From: Bacteroidales bacterium
GTDB taxonomy: Bacteria; Bacteroidota; Bacteroidia; Bacteroidales; P3
DNA: 64,000 nucleotides
NCBI GenBank assembly: GCA_017480185.1
Contig: JAFVBC010000019.1
Location: forward strand, 1 to 64,000
Direction of reading: 5' to 3'
Shown: one piece after another, positions 1-8,050 of the stretch
How positions within the stretch are numbered: the stretch's first letter is position 1
Layout: every line of letters begins with the position of its first letter
Translations under genes and position numbers: made by a program
The notes under the pieces: generated by a model
What the model was told of the DNA's origin: nothing
The model's input: the letters and a program-made list of their open reading frames with translations, nothing else
The model's database searches: none

Positions 1-3
1 TAG

Positions 4-76
<73 letters not shown>

Positions 77-200
77 CAAAAAAACAAAGAAGAGTAATTT
101 GAAATTTTGGAGCAAGACCATGTCAGTCCATGTCCACCACACCTCAAATGAATAATACGAGGTCACGACGGGTTTTGCGAATAAAGAAGTCAGAGAGTTT

Positions 201-273
201 GTCTTGGTAGCTCAGCTGGTAGAGCAATTGACTCTTAATCAATGGGTCCAGGGTTCGAATCCCTGCCAGGACA
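201..273 (+). tRNA. tRNA-Lys (CTT)
   Basis: Acceptor GTCTTGG (201-207) pairs with CCAGGAC (266-272). Anticodon stem ATTGA/TCAAT encloses the loop CTCTTAA, giving anticodon CTT, and the T-loop is GTTCGAATC. CCA is not encoded. It follows tRNA-Gly after a 124-nt spacer in which I see no gene or clear promoter. Confidence 0.96.
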
Positions 274-278
274 CTGCA

Positions 279-352
279 CGGGGTGTAGCGCAGTTGGCTA
301 GCGCGCCACGTTCGGGACGTGGAGGCCGGAAGTTCGAGTCTTCTCACCCCGA
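279..352 (+). tRNA. tRNA-Pro (CGG)
   Basis: Acceptor CGGGGTG (279-285) pairs with CACCCCG (345-351). Anticodon stem CCACG/CGTGG encloses TTCGGGA, giving anticodon CGG. The gene begins 5 nt after tRNA-Lys, so the two are almost certainly co-transcribed. CCA is not encoded. Confidence 0.96.
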
Positions 353-394
353 CAAAGAAGTTCACTAGTGCACTTCCAAAGACCCTATGCTTTC

Positions 395-467
<73 letters not shown>

Positions 468-483
468 CTACGAAAGAAATATC

Positions 484-515
484 AGAGACGGGACATGAAC
501 CCGTCTCTTTTTTTT
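484..515 (+). terminator. Intrinsic terminator of the tRNA cluster
   Basis: Stem AGAGACGGG (484-492) / CCCGTCTCT (500-508) with a 7-nt loop, followed by a run of T. It ends 25 nt before rpsF, so it separates tRNA transcription from the ribosomal operon or attenuates read-through into it. Confidence 0.9.
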
Positions 516-539
516 ATAAACAAAACAACAAACAAATCA

Positions 540-908
540 ATGGTAAAACAGTACGAAACCGTTTTCATTGCAACTCCCGTTTTGTCTGAGGAACAGATGA
601 AGGAAACGGTAAAGAAGTACACCGACCTTTTGACCTCAAAAGGAGCAGAAATTGTGTACGAAAACAACTGGGGTATGCGCAAACTGGCCTACCCAATCCG
701 CAAAAAAACCACTGGATTCTATTATCTGATAGAATTTCGTGCAGAAGGCAGTGTAATTGCCGACCTTGAGGTAGCATACAAACGCGATGAGCGTTTGCTC
801 CGTTTCCTTACGGTAGCTCTTGACAAGCACGCCGTTGCATACAACGAGAAAAAGCGCAACGCCAAAAAGTCTGCTCCACAAGTTTCTGAGCAAACTACCG
901 AGGCATAA
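540..908 (+). CDS. rpsF: Small ribosomal subunit protein bS6
   Basis: The 122-residue protein begins MVKQYETVFIATPV and contains the bS6 features YENNWGMRKLAYPI (about 37-50) and YKRDERLLRFLTVAL near residue 90. In the 30S platform bS6 binds bS18 and 16S rRNA, and bS18 is encoded directly downstream, giving the classic S6-S18-L9 order. The frame is open upstream to 432, but those codons cross tRNA-Thr and the terminator, so I take the ATG at 540. No Shine-Dalgarno sequence is seen; the leader is A-rich, as usual in Bacteroidota. The C-terminus (KKRNAKKSAPQVSEQTTEA) is a short, polar, lineage-variable tail. No clear promoter is visible in the 24 nt between the terminator and the gene, so part of the transcription may come from the tRNA cluster. 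Confidence 0.97.
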   Translation: MVKQYETVFIATPVLSEEQMKETVKKYTDLLTSKGAEIVYENNWGMRKLAYPIRKKTTGFYYLIEFRAEGSVIADLEVAYKRDERLLRFLTVALDKHAVAYNEKKRNAKKSAPQVSEQTTEA

Positions 909-935
909 GACATACACAAAAACAACACAATAGTT

Positions 936-1202
936 ATGGCAAACGAAAGCGAAATCAGATATCTGACCCCCATAGCAGTTGAAACACAGCGCAAAAAATA
1001 TTGCCGTTTCAAAAAACTGGGCATAAAATACATTGATTATAAAGATGCCGATTTCCTGTTGAAATTCGTCAATGAACAAGGTAAAATCCTACCTCGTCGC
1101 ATTACAGGAACATCTAATAAATATCAGAAAAAAGTGTCACAAGCCATCAAACGTGCACGTCACATTGCCTTGATGCCCTACGTGGCCGATTGTCTCAAAT
1201 AA
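936..1202 (+). CDS. rpsR: Small ribosomal subunit protein bS18
   Basis: The 88-residue protein has the bS18 core: [20 protein letters not shown] (about 20-39), then [20 protein letters not shown] and [12 protein letters not shown]. It forms a heterodimer with bS6 on the 30S platform. It lies 27 nt after rpsF and 19 nt before rplI, so the three form one operon. The N-terminal extension [18 protein letters not shown] is longer than in the E. coli protein, as is common in Bacteroidota. Length and motifs are complete and nothing is unusual. Confidence 0.97.
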   Translation: MANESEIRYLTPIAVETQRKKYCRFKKLGIKYIDYKDADFLLKFVNEQGKILPRRITGTSNKYQKKVSQAIKRARHIALMPYVADCLK

Positions 1203-1221
1203 CAAGCAGGAGGAAGCATAG

Positions 1222-1665
1222 ATGGAAATCATACTGAAGCAAGATGTAGCCAACTTGGGATACAAGGACGATATTGTTAAGGTTAAAGATGGATATGCAA
1301 ACAACTATCTCCTACCTCAAGGCTGGGCAATTATAGCCACCCCCACAAATAGAAAAATACACGCAGAGAACCTTCGTCAAAGAGCTCATAAAGAGGAAGC
1401 CCTCCGCAAAAACGCCGAGACTCAGAAGGCTGCCTTAAATGGCAAAGTGGTGAAAATCATAGCTAAAGTGGGCGAAAACGGGCAACTGTTTGGTTCGGTG
1501 AACAATGCAATGGTTGCCGATGCTCTGAAAGAGCAACACAACTACGATGTTGACCGCAAACAAATCTCTGTTGAGCCTATAAAGGCTGTTGGTACATTCA
1601 CAGCCAAAGTCAGCCTCTACAAGGAGGTAAAGGCCGATGTATCGGTAGAAGTTGTGGCCGAATAA
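1222..1665 (+). CDS. rplI: Large ribosomal subunit protein bL9
   Basis: The 147-residue protein starts MEIILKQDVANLGYKDDIVK and continues with the conserved DGYANNYLLPQGWAIIAT, the bL9 N-domain that binds 23S rRNA at the base of the L1 stalk. A lysine-rich connecting helix follows (about 45-75), then the C-terminal domain with GENGQLFGSV. AGGAGG at 1208-1213 lies 8 nt before the ATG, an unusually good Shine-Dalgarno for this phylum. It is the third gene of rpsF-rpsR-rplI and is followed by a strong terminator. Confidence 0.97.
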   Translation: MEIILKQDVANLGYKDDIVKVKDGYANNYLLPQGWAIIATPTNRKIHAENLRQRAHKEEALRKNAETQKAALNGKVVKIIAKVGENGQLFGSVNNAMVADALKEQHNYDVDRKQISVEPIKAVGTFTAKVSLYKEVKADVSVEVVAE

Positions 1666-1691
1666 AAAAAACAAAAACTATTCAGAATACG

Positions 1692-1726
1692 AAAGCATCT
1701 CACAAACACTGTGGGATGCTTTTTTT
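1692..1726 (+). terminator. Intrinsic terminator after rplI
   Basis: Stem AAAGCATCTCAC (1692-1703) / GTGGGATGCTTT (1711-1722) followed by a T-rich tract. It closes the S6-S18-L9 operon. Confidence 0.9.
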
Positions 1727-1809
1727 GTTTATTTATTGTACATCACATTGGAAATCAGTTCGTAAAAGCAAGCAATTAAATTTACACGCCAAAATACTGT
1801 TAATAATTG

Positions 1810-1817
1810 TAAATTTG
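1810..1817 (+). promoter_or_regulatory. Putative -7 promoter box of the C10 protease gene
   Basis: TAAATTTG matches the Bacteroidota -7 consensus TAnnTTTG and lies 38 nt before the ATG at 1856. No clear TTTG -33 box is present at the usual distance. Confidence 0.55.
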
Positions 1818-1855
1818 CAGGTACTAAATAGGTAAACAAGCAAACAACAATACTT

Positions 1856-3340
1856 ATGAAACGATTCTTCCTGTTTCTGTCGGCAATAGTATTAGTTGCC
1901 ACAACGAACAATGCCAACGCAGAGAATATATCGCTCAAGCAGGCAAAAGAGGCTGGTGCTCATTTCATGACACACAACACACTGCACGAGGTTGAAGCCT
2001 CAGACCTTACACTTATTTACCAAATCACAAATCCCGACTTAAACATCCCCGCATGCTATTTCTTCAACGTAGCCGACTTCGGCTTTGTTATCATGTCGGG
2101 CACAACAGCGAGCGATCCTATTATCGGTTTCTCTGATGAATCTAACCTTGATCCCGACAACATGGCACCTGCTATGCTTGACTACGTAAAACTCTACTCC
2201 GAAATAGTCATTGACCAGCAAAATGCTGACAACGCAAAGCCCCAGGAGCCCATTGACGAATGGAAAACCCTCCTTTCTAACGGACTTATTGGCAACACCA
2301 AAGCCGACCAAGTGGTACTCATGGTAACCTACTGGGACCAAGGTAGCACTACAAATCCCACATTCAACATGTATTGTCCCAAAGTCGGCAACGAATACTG
2401 CGTCACTGGGTGCGTAGCCACAGCTGTATCGCAAATCATGTACTATTTCCGCAGCCCCATACATCCAAAAGGCACATCGGAAGGCATGCAGACGTGGTCA
2501 TATGTCTGGACCAACGGTAACCGCAACCTCTCTATCGAATTTGACACTGTTTTCTTTGACTACGCAGCCATGCGTGCCGAGGTTAATGCCGGCTCCTCTG
2601 CTGCAGTAAAACATGCAGTATCAAGCCTCTGCTCGGCTGCAGGTATAGCCACAAGCATGAACTACTCACCCGATGGTAGCGGAGCTTATTCGGCCACCGT
2701 GTCTTCGCAAATGCGTCGTTACTTTCGCTATACTCGCAGTGGTCTTGTAGGCCGCGCCAACGTCGGCGATGAGGCCTTTATTGATACCATTCGAGATGAG
2801 TTATTAAAATCACGTCCTCTTTACATGAGTGGAAGCTCGTCGGTAAATGGTGGAGTACATGCAAGCGGCCACGCCTGGGTTTGCGATGGTTACATGAAAG
2901 GGAGCAACACCAACAACTACCACATGAACTGGGGTTGGGGTAAATCAAGTGGCAACGGTTTCTACAACTTGGTGCGCAATGTTATGAATCCCAACTCAAG
3001 TTACAACTTCACTGTTGGCCAGCAGGTTATAGTGAACATGGTTCCCGCTTCGGCCGACTCCACAAGCATTGATTTCAATACTCGCGCTGGTATCACATCG
3101 CCAGTGAGCCATGTTGACTTCGACAATGCATACCCCAATCCTGCTCAAACAATGGTTTACCTACCATATAGCACAACAACACAGGTAGACCTTCAGATAT
3201 ATGCTATTGACGGCAAACTGGTAAGAAGCCAACAACTCAGCGCTGGCGATGGCGTAGCCGAAATCAATGTGCAAAACATGCCCGCTGGCATTTATGTGTA
3301 CAGAGCAGCTGGTGCTACCGGAAAGTTCATAGTGCAATAA
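1856..3340 (+). CDS. Secreted C10 (streptopain-like) cysteine peptidase with T9SS sorting domain
   Basis: The 494-residue protein opens with a signal peptide (about 1-22, ending ANA). An inhibitory Spi-like propeptide follows (about 23-120, including YFFNVADFGFVIMSG), then the C10 catalytic domain. The nucleophile is Cys186 in TGCVATAVSQIMYY, the histidine is His339 in SGHAWVCDGY, and HMNWGWG (356-362) supplies the Asn/Trp region. The last 80 residues are a T9SS type A sorting domain (YPNPAQTMVYLP... PAGIYVYRA... KFIVQ). The protein should therefore cross the inner membrane via Sec and the outer membrane via T9SS, and be cell-surface attached or released. Relatives are streptopain, PrtT and interpain A. 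It is transcribed alone from the TAAATTTG promoter; its terminator overlaps the 3' end of the convergent kinase gene. The substrate is unknown. Confidence 0.93.
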   Translation: MKRFFLFLSAIVLVATTNNANAENISLKQAKEAGAHFMTHNTLHEVEASDLTLIYQITNPDLNIPACYFFNVADFGFVIMSGTTASDPIIGFSDESNLDPDNMAPAMLDYVKLYSEIVIDQQNADNAKPQEPIDEWKTLLSNGLIGNTKADQVVLMVTYWDQGSTTNPTFNMYCPKVGNEYCVTGCVATAVSQIMYYFRSPIHPKGTSEGMQTWSYVWTNGNRNLSIEFDTVFFDYAAMRAEVNAGSSAAVKHAVSSLCSAAGIATSMNYSPDGSGAYSATVSSQMRRYFRYTRSGLVGRANVGDEAFIDTIRDELLKSRPLYMSGSSSVNGGVHASGHAWVCDGYMKGSNTNNYHMNWGWGKSSGNGFYNLVRNVMNPNSSYNFTVGQQVIVNMVPASADSTSIDFNTRAGITSPVSHVDFDNAYPNPAQTMVYLPYSTTTQVDLQIYAIDGKLVRSQQLSAGDGVAEINVQNMPAGIYVYRAAGATGKFIVQ

Positions 3341-3362
3341 ACGCCATGCTTTGCAAACAACA

Positions 3363-3396
3363 AGGGGAGAGCAAAAAACTCTCCCCTATTTTTTTT
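3363..3396 (+). terminator. Intrinsic terminator of the C10 protease gene
   Basis: Stem AGGGGAGAG (3363-3371) / CTCTCCCCT (3379-3387), then A and eight T. It overlaps the stop codon and last codons of the convergent kinase gene, whose stop is at 3386-3388. Confidence 0.88.
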
Positions 3397-4633
3397 GTCT
3401 TAACGGCAGACTAATCTTGAATGTGGAGCCCTGCCCAGGCGCACTTTCAAGCTTAAGCGACCCATGGTGCAACTGAACAACTCGGTATACATAATTCAAC
3501 CCTATGCCAAAACCTTTAACGTTGTGAACATCGCCAGTCGACACCCGATAGAACTTTTCAAAGATATGCTTCTGATCTTCGCGACTTATGCCAATGCCAT
3601 TGTCCGATACTGCAATGTGCAACTGACGACTATCAGAAGCAGTGGAAACAACTATGTGTGGCGCTTGATTAGAATATTTTACGCCATTGTCAACCAGATT
3701 ATAAATCATATTTGTAACATGCAACTCGTCCATCTCTGCCACAGGTTGCGAGGCATCGAGGTTTAGGTCTATACTTCCGCCTTTACTTTTCAATACAGGC
3801 TCAAAACTCCGTGCCACATTGCGCACCAACTGGTTGGCATCCGATGGATGAGGATGTAGCACAAATCCCCTATCGGACATGCGTGCACTTTGCAAAATAT
3901 TTTCCACAAGTATACGCATACGCTGATTTTCGACCGAGATAATATTGACAAAACTATCCTTTTGGGCTGCATCGTTAGTAACCGAGGCATCTTGCAACAT
4001 TTCGCACGACAGGGCGATGGTCGAGATAGGCGTCTTAATCTCATGCGTCATGTTGTTGATAAACTCGTTTTTCATCCTATCAAGTCGACGCTGATTTCTA
4101 ATGTTACGCAGTGCAGCAATAAACAGCATCACAATGAGTAGGATGAGCAGAATACTAATGAGATTGTATATATAACTGTTTCGTTGCATGAACAAAGCCG
4201 ACGAGGGGAAATAAAGAACCACGAAAAAATGGTTGCTTGACACCACATCGGCAGGGCTGAAGCTATAGCGATAGGGCGACACATACAGGTCTTGCTCGTG
4301 GCGTGGGCTGGAGGTGTAGAGAAACGAGCCCTGACTGGCATCAAAAATGCCTACTTCTGGGTTCAAATCAATGCCATTGTTGAGTAAACTTTCGTAAACA
4401 ATAGAATCCAGCTCTTGATAGAGGAAAGAGCCCGAGCCTCTGACATTTCCACCCACCCGAACATCTTCCTCCATCATCGACACCACCGCATCCATAGCAT
4501 TGCCTACGCCCACGTTGAACATATTATCGCTCATCGAGTTTGATCGACGGGTTTGCACCACTTGTATCAGCACCAAACTCATGGCAGCCAGTGCAAACAA
4601 TGCTGTGATAAAATATTCGTAGCGCAGTTTCAC
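3386..4633 (-). CDS. Membrane sensor histidine kinase (RprX-like), no linked response regulator
   Basis: The 415-residue protein has a transmembrane segment at about 8-25 and a roughly 125-residue periplasmic sensor region (30-153) with no family I recognise. A second membrane segment follows (about 155-175), then the kinase core. The phospho-acceptor is His197 in the HisKA H-box NNMTHEIKTPIS. The ATPase domain shows NMIYNLVDNGVKYS (N box), VSDNGIGI (G1), FEKFYR (F box) and GFGIGLNY (G2). The H-box resembles Bacteroidota RprX-type kinases. It lies 29 nt downstream of sppA on the same strand, so the two are probably co-transcribed. The next gene after it is convergent, so no response regulator is adjacent; the partner must be elsewhere. 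The signal sensed is unknown. Confidence 0.9.
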   Translation of the reverse strand: MKLRYEYFITALFALAAMSLVLIQVVQTRRSNSMSDNMFNVGVGNAMDAVVSMMEEDVRVGGNVRGSGSFLYQELDSIVYESLLNNGIDLNPEVGIFDASQGSFLYTSSPRHEQDLYVSPYRYSFSPADVVSSNHFFVVLYFPSSALFMQRNSYIYNLISILLILLIVMLFIAALRNIRNQRRLDRMKNEFINNMTHEIKTPISTIALSCEMLQDASVTNDAAQKDSFVNIISVENQRMRILVENILQSARMSDRGFVLHPHPSDANQLVRNVARSFEPVLKSKGGSIDLNLDASQPVAEMDELHVTNMIYNLVDNGVKYSNQAPHIVVSTASDSRQLHIAVSDNGIGISREDQKHIFEKFYRVSTGDVHNVKGFGIGLNYVYRVVQLHHGSLKLESAPGQGSTFKISLPLRQKK

Positions 4634-4662
4634 AACGCAGAGGGTTCGCTTTTCTTTATTTC

Positions 4663-6477
4663 CTACTCCGCCACAACCACAAATGGCAGACGGGCTTGCA
4701 GACCATCATGTTCGGCCACAAACAGCAGGTCTTGCTCTACACGACCAATAGCCTTATGTGGGGCTTTTATTGCCTTTTTATACATCCACGCCAAGCGCAT
4801 CTTGGCAAATATGCCGTTGTCGTCGTCATCATTGCCCATCAGTTGGGACAACTGTTGCCAGAAATCCTTCTCTTTGGGGTATTCCACAATTCTATATGAA
4901 TCAATGTCGGCCAAGCGTGCGGCAATATCAATTGCCGTTTGGATGCCACCCAACGTGTCGACCAGCCCAATGCCAATTGCATCGGCACCAGTCCACACTC
5001 GGCCGCGTGCCACCCGCTGCACATCGTCGACAGCCATGTGTCGGCCTTCGGCCACACGTCCGACAAACGTTTTATAGAAGTCTTCAACACTGCGATACAT
5101 CAGAGCCTTGCTGGTCGCCGAAAGTGGGCGCATAACCGAAAGGTCGGCACTGTTGTTATTAGTCTTCACAGTATCTGTTGTCAGCCCCAATTTTCCGCTC
5201 ATCATCTTTCCAACATTTGGCAAAACTGAAAAGACACCAATCGAACCAGTAATTGTGGTAGGCTGTGCCACAATGCAATTAGCCATGCACGACAACTCAT
5301 AGCCTGCCGAGGCAGCCAGACCGCCCATCGATACCACAACGGGCTTCTTTGCGCGCGCCTTAATCACCGCCGAGGTCATCGTTTCCGATGCCGTGGCTTG
5401 TCCGCCAGGCGAGTTTACACGCAGCACAATTGCTTTCACATCGTCGTCGGCAGCCGCACTGCGCAATGCTTCGGCCACATCGTCGCCATAAACGGCCGTA
5501 GAGAAGCCGTCGCCTTTGCCATCAACCACATTTCCCTCGGCATAGATCAAAGCTATGCGATTCTTCGAGGTCTGAGGCACACTCTTAACATTGGAGGCAT
5601 AACGGGCTATGCTAACCATTTCCTTACCGCCACACTGCTCTTTCAACATCTGTTTTACATCTTGTTCAAAGCACAATGTGTCGGCCAGGCCACTATTCAC
5701 TGCCTCGGCAGGTATATAACCCACCAAGCGGTCGGCAGCGTCGTTTAACCGGTCGCGTCCAATACTACGACTGGCCGAAATATCGGTCAGCACAGTGTTC
5801 CATATACTTTTAACATAGGTGCGTATCTGCTCACGGTTAGCCTCGCTCATGTGGCTCATGGTGTAAACCTCACCTGCACTTTTATATGCGCAACTCTCGG
5901 GGCGAATCAGTTGCATATCTACACCAAGTTTGTCGAACAGCTCCTTATAGAACATCACCTCCGACGATATGCCACGAAAGTCTATTGCCCCAGCTGGATG
6001 CAGACACACACGGTTGGCGACCGAAGCCAGATAATAGCCGCCTTGCGAGTAGGCTGTAGCATATGCCACCACAGGCTTGCCCGATGCGCTAAAATCGGCA
6101 ATGGCACCGCGCAACTCTTCAAGACCAGCCCAACCCAATTCAACGGCACCTGGGTCTACGATATACAATGCACAAACTTTATCGTCGGTGGCGGCAGAGC
6201 GAACAGCTTGCAGCGCATCGACCAGTCCTATACTATTCTGACCACCAAACGACAGTTGCAACGAGCTGCCCGTACGTTCGCCAGACACGGAGGCGAGGTC
6301 AATCTTCAGCACACTATTTGATGCAATTGCAGCGGGCTTATCGGAACTCATACTTCCCAAAGCAACCACCATTGAAATCATCATTATGAAAGAAATAATG
6401 CCACCCACCAGCGAGGCTATGACCACACCCAGTGCGCTTGCCAACATTGTGGCGCCAAAAGACAAAGGTTTTTTCAT
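4663..6477 (-). CDS. sppA: Signal peptide peptidase SppA, 67 kDa (long) type
   Basis: The 604-residue protein has an N-terminal membrane anchor (about 8-42) and two tandem S49 peptidase domains, the layout of the E. coli-like long form. The catalytic lysine is Lys199 in the first domain (CAYKSAGEVYT). The nucleophile is Ser390 in the second (MGGLAASAGYELS), preceded by the oxyanion motif LRVNSPGGQATAS (352-364). The enzyme degrades leftover signal peptides in the inner membrane. The gene is directly upstream of the histidine kinase. Upstream lies the 6576-6656 repeat and the fba terminator; I could not find a clear -7 box, so its promoter is unresolved. Confidence 0.95.
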   Translation of the reverse strand: MKKPLSFGATMLASALGVVIASLVGGIISFIMMISMVVALGSMSSDKPAAIASNSVLKIDLASVSGERTGSSLQLSFGGQNSIGLVDALQAVRSAATDDKVCALYIVDPGAVELGWAGLEELRGAIADFSASGKPVVAYATAYSQGGYYLASVANRVCLHPAGAIDFRGISSEVMFYKELFDKLGVDMQLIRPESCAYKSAGEVYTMSHMSEANREQIRTYVKSIWNTVLTDISASRSIGRDRLNDAADRLVGYIPAEAVNSGLADTLCFEQDVKQMLKEQCGGKEMVSIARYASNVKSVPQTSKNRIALIYAEGNVVDGKGDGFSTAVYGDDVAEALRSAAADDDVKAIVLRVNSPGGQATASETMTSAVIKARAKKPVVVSMGGLAASAGYELSCMANCIVAQPTTITGSIGVFSVLPNVGKMMSGKLGLTTDTVKTNNNSADLSVMRPLSATSKALMYRSVEDFYKTFVGRVAEGRHMAVDDVQRVARGRVWTGADAIGIGLVDTLGGIQTAIDIAARLADIDSYRIVEYPKEKDFWQQLSQLMGNDDDDNGIFAKMRLAWMYKKAIKAPHKAIGRVEQDLLFVAEHDGLQARLPFVVVAE

Positions 6478-6575
6478 CGGTTAGTTATTATTTGTTTTCG
6501 ACATCTATCGTTTTAGGTTTTACACTAACGGTGAAAAGGTTGTTATTATTATACCTCAACAAGCCTTTTAATTGC

Positions 6576-6656
6576 CATCATCGCCCTATCAACTCCTGAC
6601 CAAGTCCCTATCAACTCCCTATCAAGTCCTACAAAAGCAGGACTTGATAGGGCGAA
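6576..6656. repeat. 11-nt-unit fold-back repeat, copy A
   Basis: On the + strand, tandem 11-nt units run CCCTATCAACT, CCTGACCAAGT, CCCTATCAACT, CCCTATCAAGT, ending in a hairpin: CCCTATCAAGTCCT (6617-6630) pairs perfectly with AGGACTTGATAGGG (6639-6652). The element is bounded by perfect 11-bp inverted ends, TCGCCCTATCA (6581-6591) and TGATAGGGCGA (6645-6655). It lies in the fba-sppA gap. The hairpin half, from ACAAAAGCAGG to GATAGG, is identical to that of copy C at 41963-41983. It is one of six related sites in the window. Confidence 0.85.
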
Positions 6657-6673
6657 AAATGGACGAAGATAGG

Positions 6674-6713
6674 TAAAAAATTAGGCCGAGGCTTGAAAAA
6701 GCCTCGGCCTAAT
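6674..6713 (-). terminator. Intrinsic terminator of fba
   Basis: Read on the minus strand, ATTAGGCCGAGGC (6713-6701) pairs with GCCTCGGCCTAAT (6692-6680) and is followed by six T. It separates fba from sppA. Confidence 0.88.
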
Positions 6714-6734
6714 AACGTGCATTATGTCAACCAA

Positions 6735-7733
6735 TTATAGTTTATCGTTCGAGCCAAGCACCTCCACTATCTTGTGAGTGTAGAGACGTTTCATGCTTTC
6801 ACGTGCCGGTTTGAGATACTTACGAGGGTCGAACTCGGCTGGATGTTCAGCCAAAGTCTTACGTATGGCCGCCGTCATAGCCAAACGGCTATCGCTGTCA
6901 ATGTTTATCTTGCACACCGCGCTCTTGGCAGCTTTGCGCAATTGCTCCTCGGGTATGCCAACTGCAGCCTTCAACGCACCGCCATATTTGTTGATGGTGT
7001 CAACTTCATCTTGTGGCACACTGCTTGATCCGTGCAGCACAATTGGGAAACCGGGCAGTTTTTTCTCGATAGCTTCCAGCACATCGAAAGCCAACGGAGG
7101 TGGCACAAGTCGACCTGTAGTGGGGTCGACGGTGCACTGCTCGGGGGTGAATTTATATGCGCCGTGCGATGTTCCTATCGATATGGCCAAACTGTCAACG
7201 CCTGTTTTGGTAACGAAATCGATCACTTCTTCGGGCTTTGTGTAGTGGCTCTCGGCAGCCGACACCTCGTCTTCCACACCAGCCAGCACACCCAGTTCGC
7301 CCTCGACCGTAACGTCGAATTGGTGAGCATACTCCACCACGCGACGCGTTACGGCTACATTCTCATCGTAAGGCAAACTCGACCCATCAATCATCACCGA
7401 ACTAAAGCCCATGTCTATACACGATTTGCATGTTTCAAAAGTGTCGCCATGGTCAAGGTGCAGCACAATCTGTGGCTTTGCGCAACCAAGTTCCTTGGCA
7501 TACTCTACAGCGCCTTCGGCCATGTAACGCAGCAGTGTGGCATTGGCATACTCGCGTGCGCCCTTGCTCACTTGCAGTATCACAGGGCTTTTTGTCTCAA
7601 CAGCAGCCTGAATAATGGCTTGCATCTGCTCCATATTGTTGAAGTTGAAAGCCGGAATGGCATAGCCACCGTCAACCGCTTTGGCAAACATTTCACGGGT
7701 GTTCACCAGCCCTATCTTTTTGTAATCTACCAT
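6735..7733 (-). CDS. fba: Class II fructose-1,6-bisphosphate aldolase
   Basis: This 332-residue zinc-dependent aldolase of glycolysis and gluconeogenesis cleaves fructose-1,6-bisphosphate to DHAP and glyceraldehyde-3-phosphate. Diagnostic sequence includes AIPAFNFNNMEQMQAI near the N-terminus and VLHLDHGD (about 91-98), with the zinc-binding histidine and catalytic Asp. VEGELGVLAGVEDEVSAAES covers the active-site loop, SIGTSHGAYKF is next, and VLHGSSSVP holds a further zinc-region histidine. Length fits the family. It is a single-gene unit with its own -7 box at 7765-7772 and a terminator at 6674-6713. The cytoplasmic location is inferred, as there is no signal peptide. Confidence 0.96.
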   Translation of the reverse strand: MVDYKKIGLVNTREMFAKAVDGGYAIPAFNFNNMEQMQAIIQAAVETKSPVILQVSKGAREYANATLLRYMAEGAVEYAKELGCAKPQIVLHLDHGDTFETCKSCIDMGFSSVMIDGSSLPYDENVAVTRRVVEYAHQFDVTVEGELGVLAGVEDEVSAAESHYTKPEEVIDFVTKTGVDSLAISIGTSHGAYKFTPEQCTVDPTTGRLVPPPLAFDVLEAIEKKLPGFPIVLHGSSSVPQDEVDTINKYGGALKAAVGIPEEQLRKAAKSAVCKINIDSDSRLAMTAAIRKTLAEHPAEFDPRKYLKPARESMKRLYTHKIVEVLGSNDKL

Positions 7734-7764
7734 ATTGTTGTGTTTTATAAGGAATTAGGTTCTG

Positions 7765-7772
7765 CAAAGGTA
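7765..7772 (-). promoter_or_regulatory. Putative -7 promoter box of fba
   Basis: CAAAGGTA on the + strand reads TACCTTTG on the minus strand, a match to TAnnTTTG, 32 nt upstream of the fba ATG. Confidence 0.6.
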
Positions 7773-7822
7773 CTAAAAAAAGCACAAACAACATTCCAAT
7801 GCCACTTTCCGAAAAAATGTCC

Positions 7823-7830
7823 TACCTTTG
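7823..7830 (+). promoter_or_regulatory. Putative -7 promoter box of the cobalamin-controlled btu operon
   Basis: TACCTTTG matches the Bacteroidota -7 consensus and lies just upstream of the cobalamin riboswitch, so the riboswitch would be at the 5' end of the transcript. Confidence 0.65.
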
Positions 7831-7835
7831 CAAAA

Positions 7836-8012
7836 CGTTTTGGTCGCCTGTAAAAGGGCTGTAAAAGGGAACCAGGTGCAAGTCCTGGGCAGTCCCGCTG
7901 CTGTGAGTTTCGCACACCAAAGAGACGTTCAACGCAACATGCCATTGTGCAGCACCAACCTGCATGAGAAGGCCGAACGCCTCTGAAACAAGCCAGAAGA
8001 CCTGCCAACAAC
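7836..8012 (+). promoter_or_regulatory. Cobalamin (B12) riboswitch
   Basis: The core carries the conserved cobalamin-riboswitch blocks: GTAAAAGGGAACCAGGTG, the junction sequence CAAGTCCTGGGCAGTCCCGC (about 7879-7899), TGCTGTGA, and the 3' B12 box AGCCAGAAGACCTGCC at 7991-8006. It is followed within 45 nt by the start of a TonB-dependent receptor. Binding of adenosylcobalamin or a related cobalamin in these elements normally lowers expression of the downstream gene. Exact ends are approximate. Confidence 0.93.
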
Positions 8013-8050
8013 GCACACAAATAATCATCAGTCCTCGAGGAAAGGGCACA

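Noticed and set aside
7964-8050. Upstream start for the BtuB-like receptor
   Set aside because: The segment overlaps the riboswitch B12 box, and the signal peptide begins after 8051.
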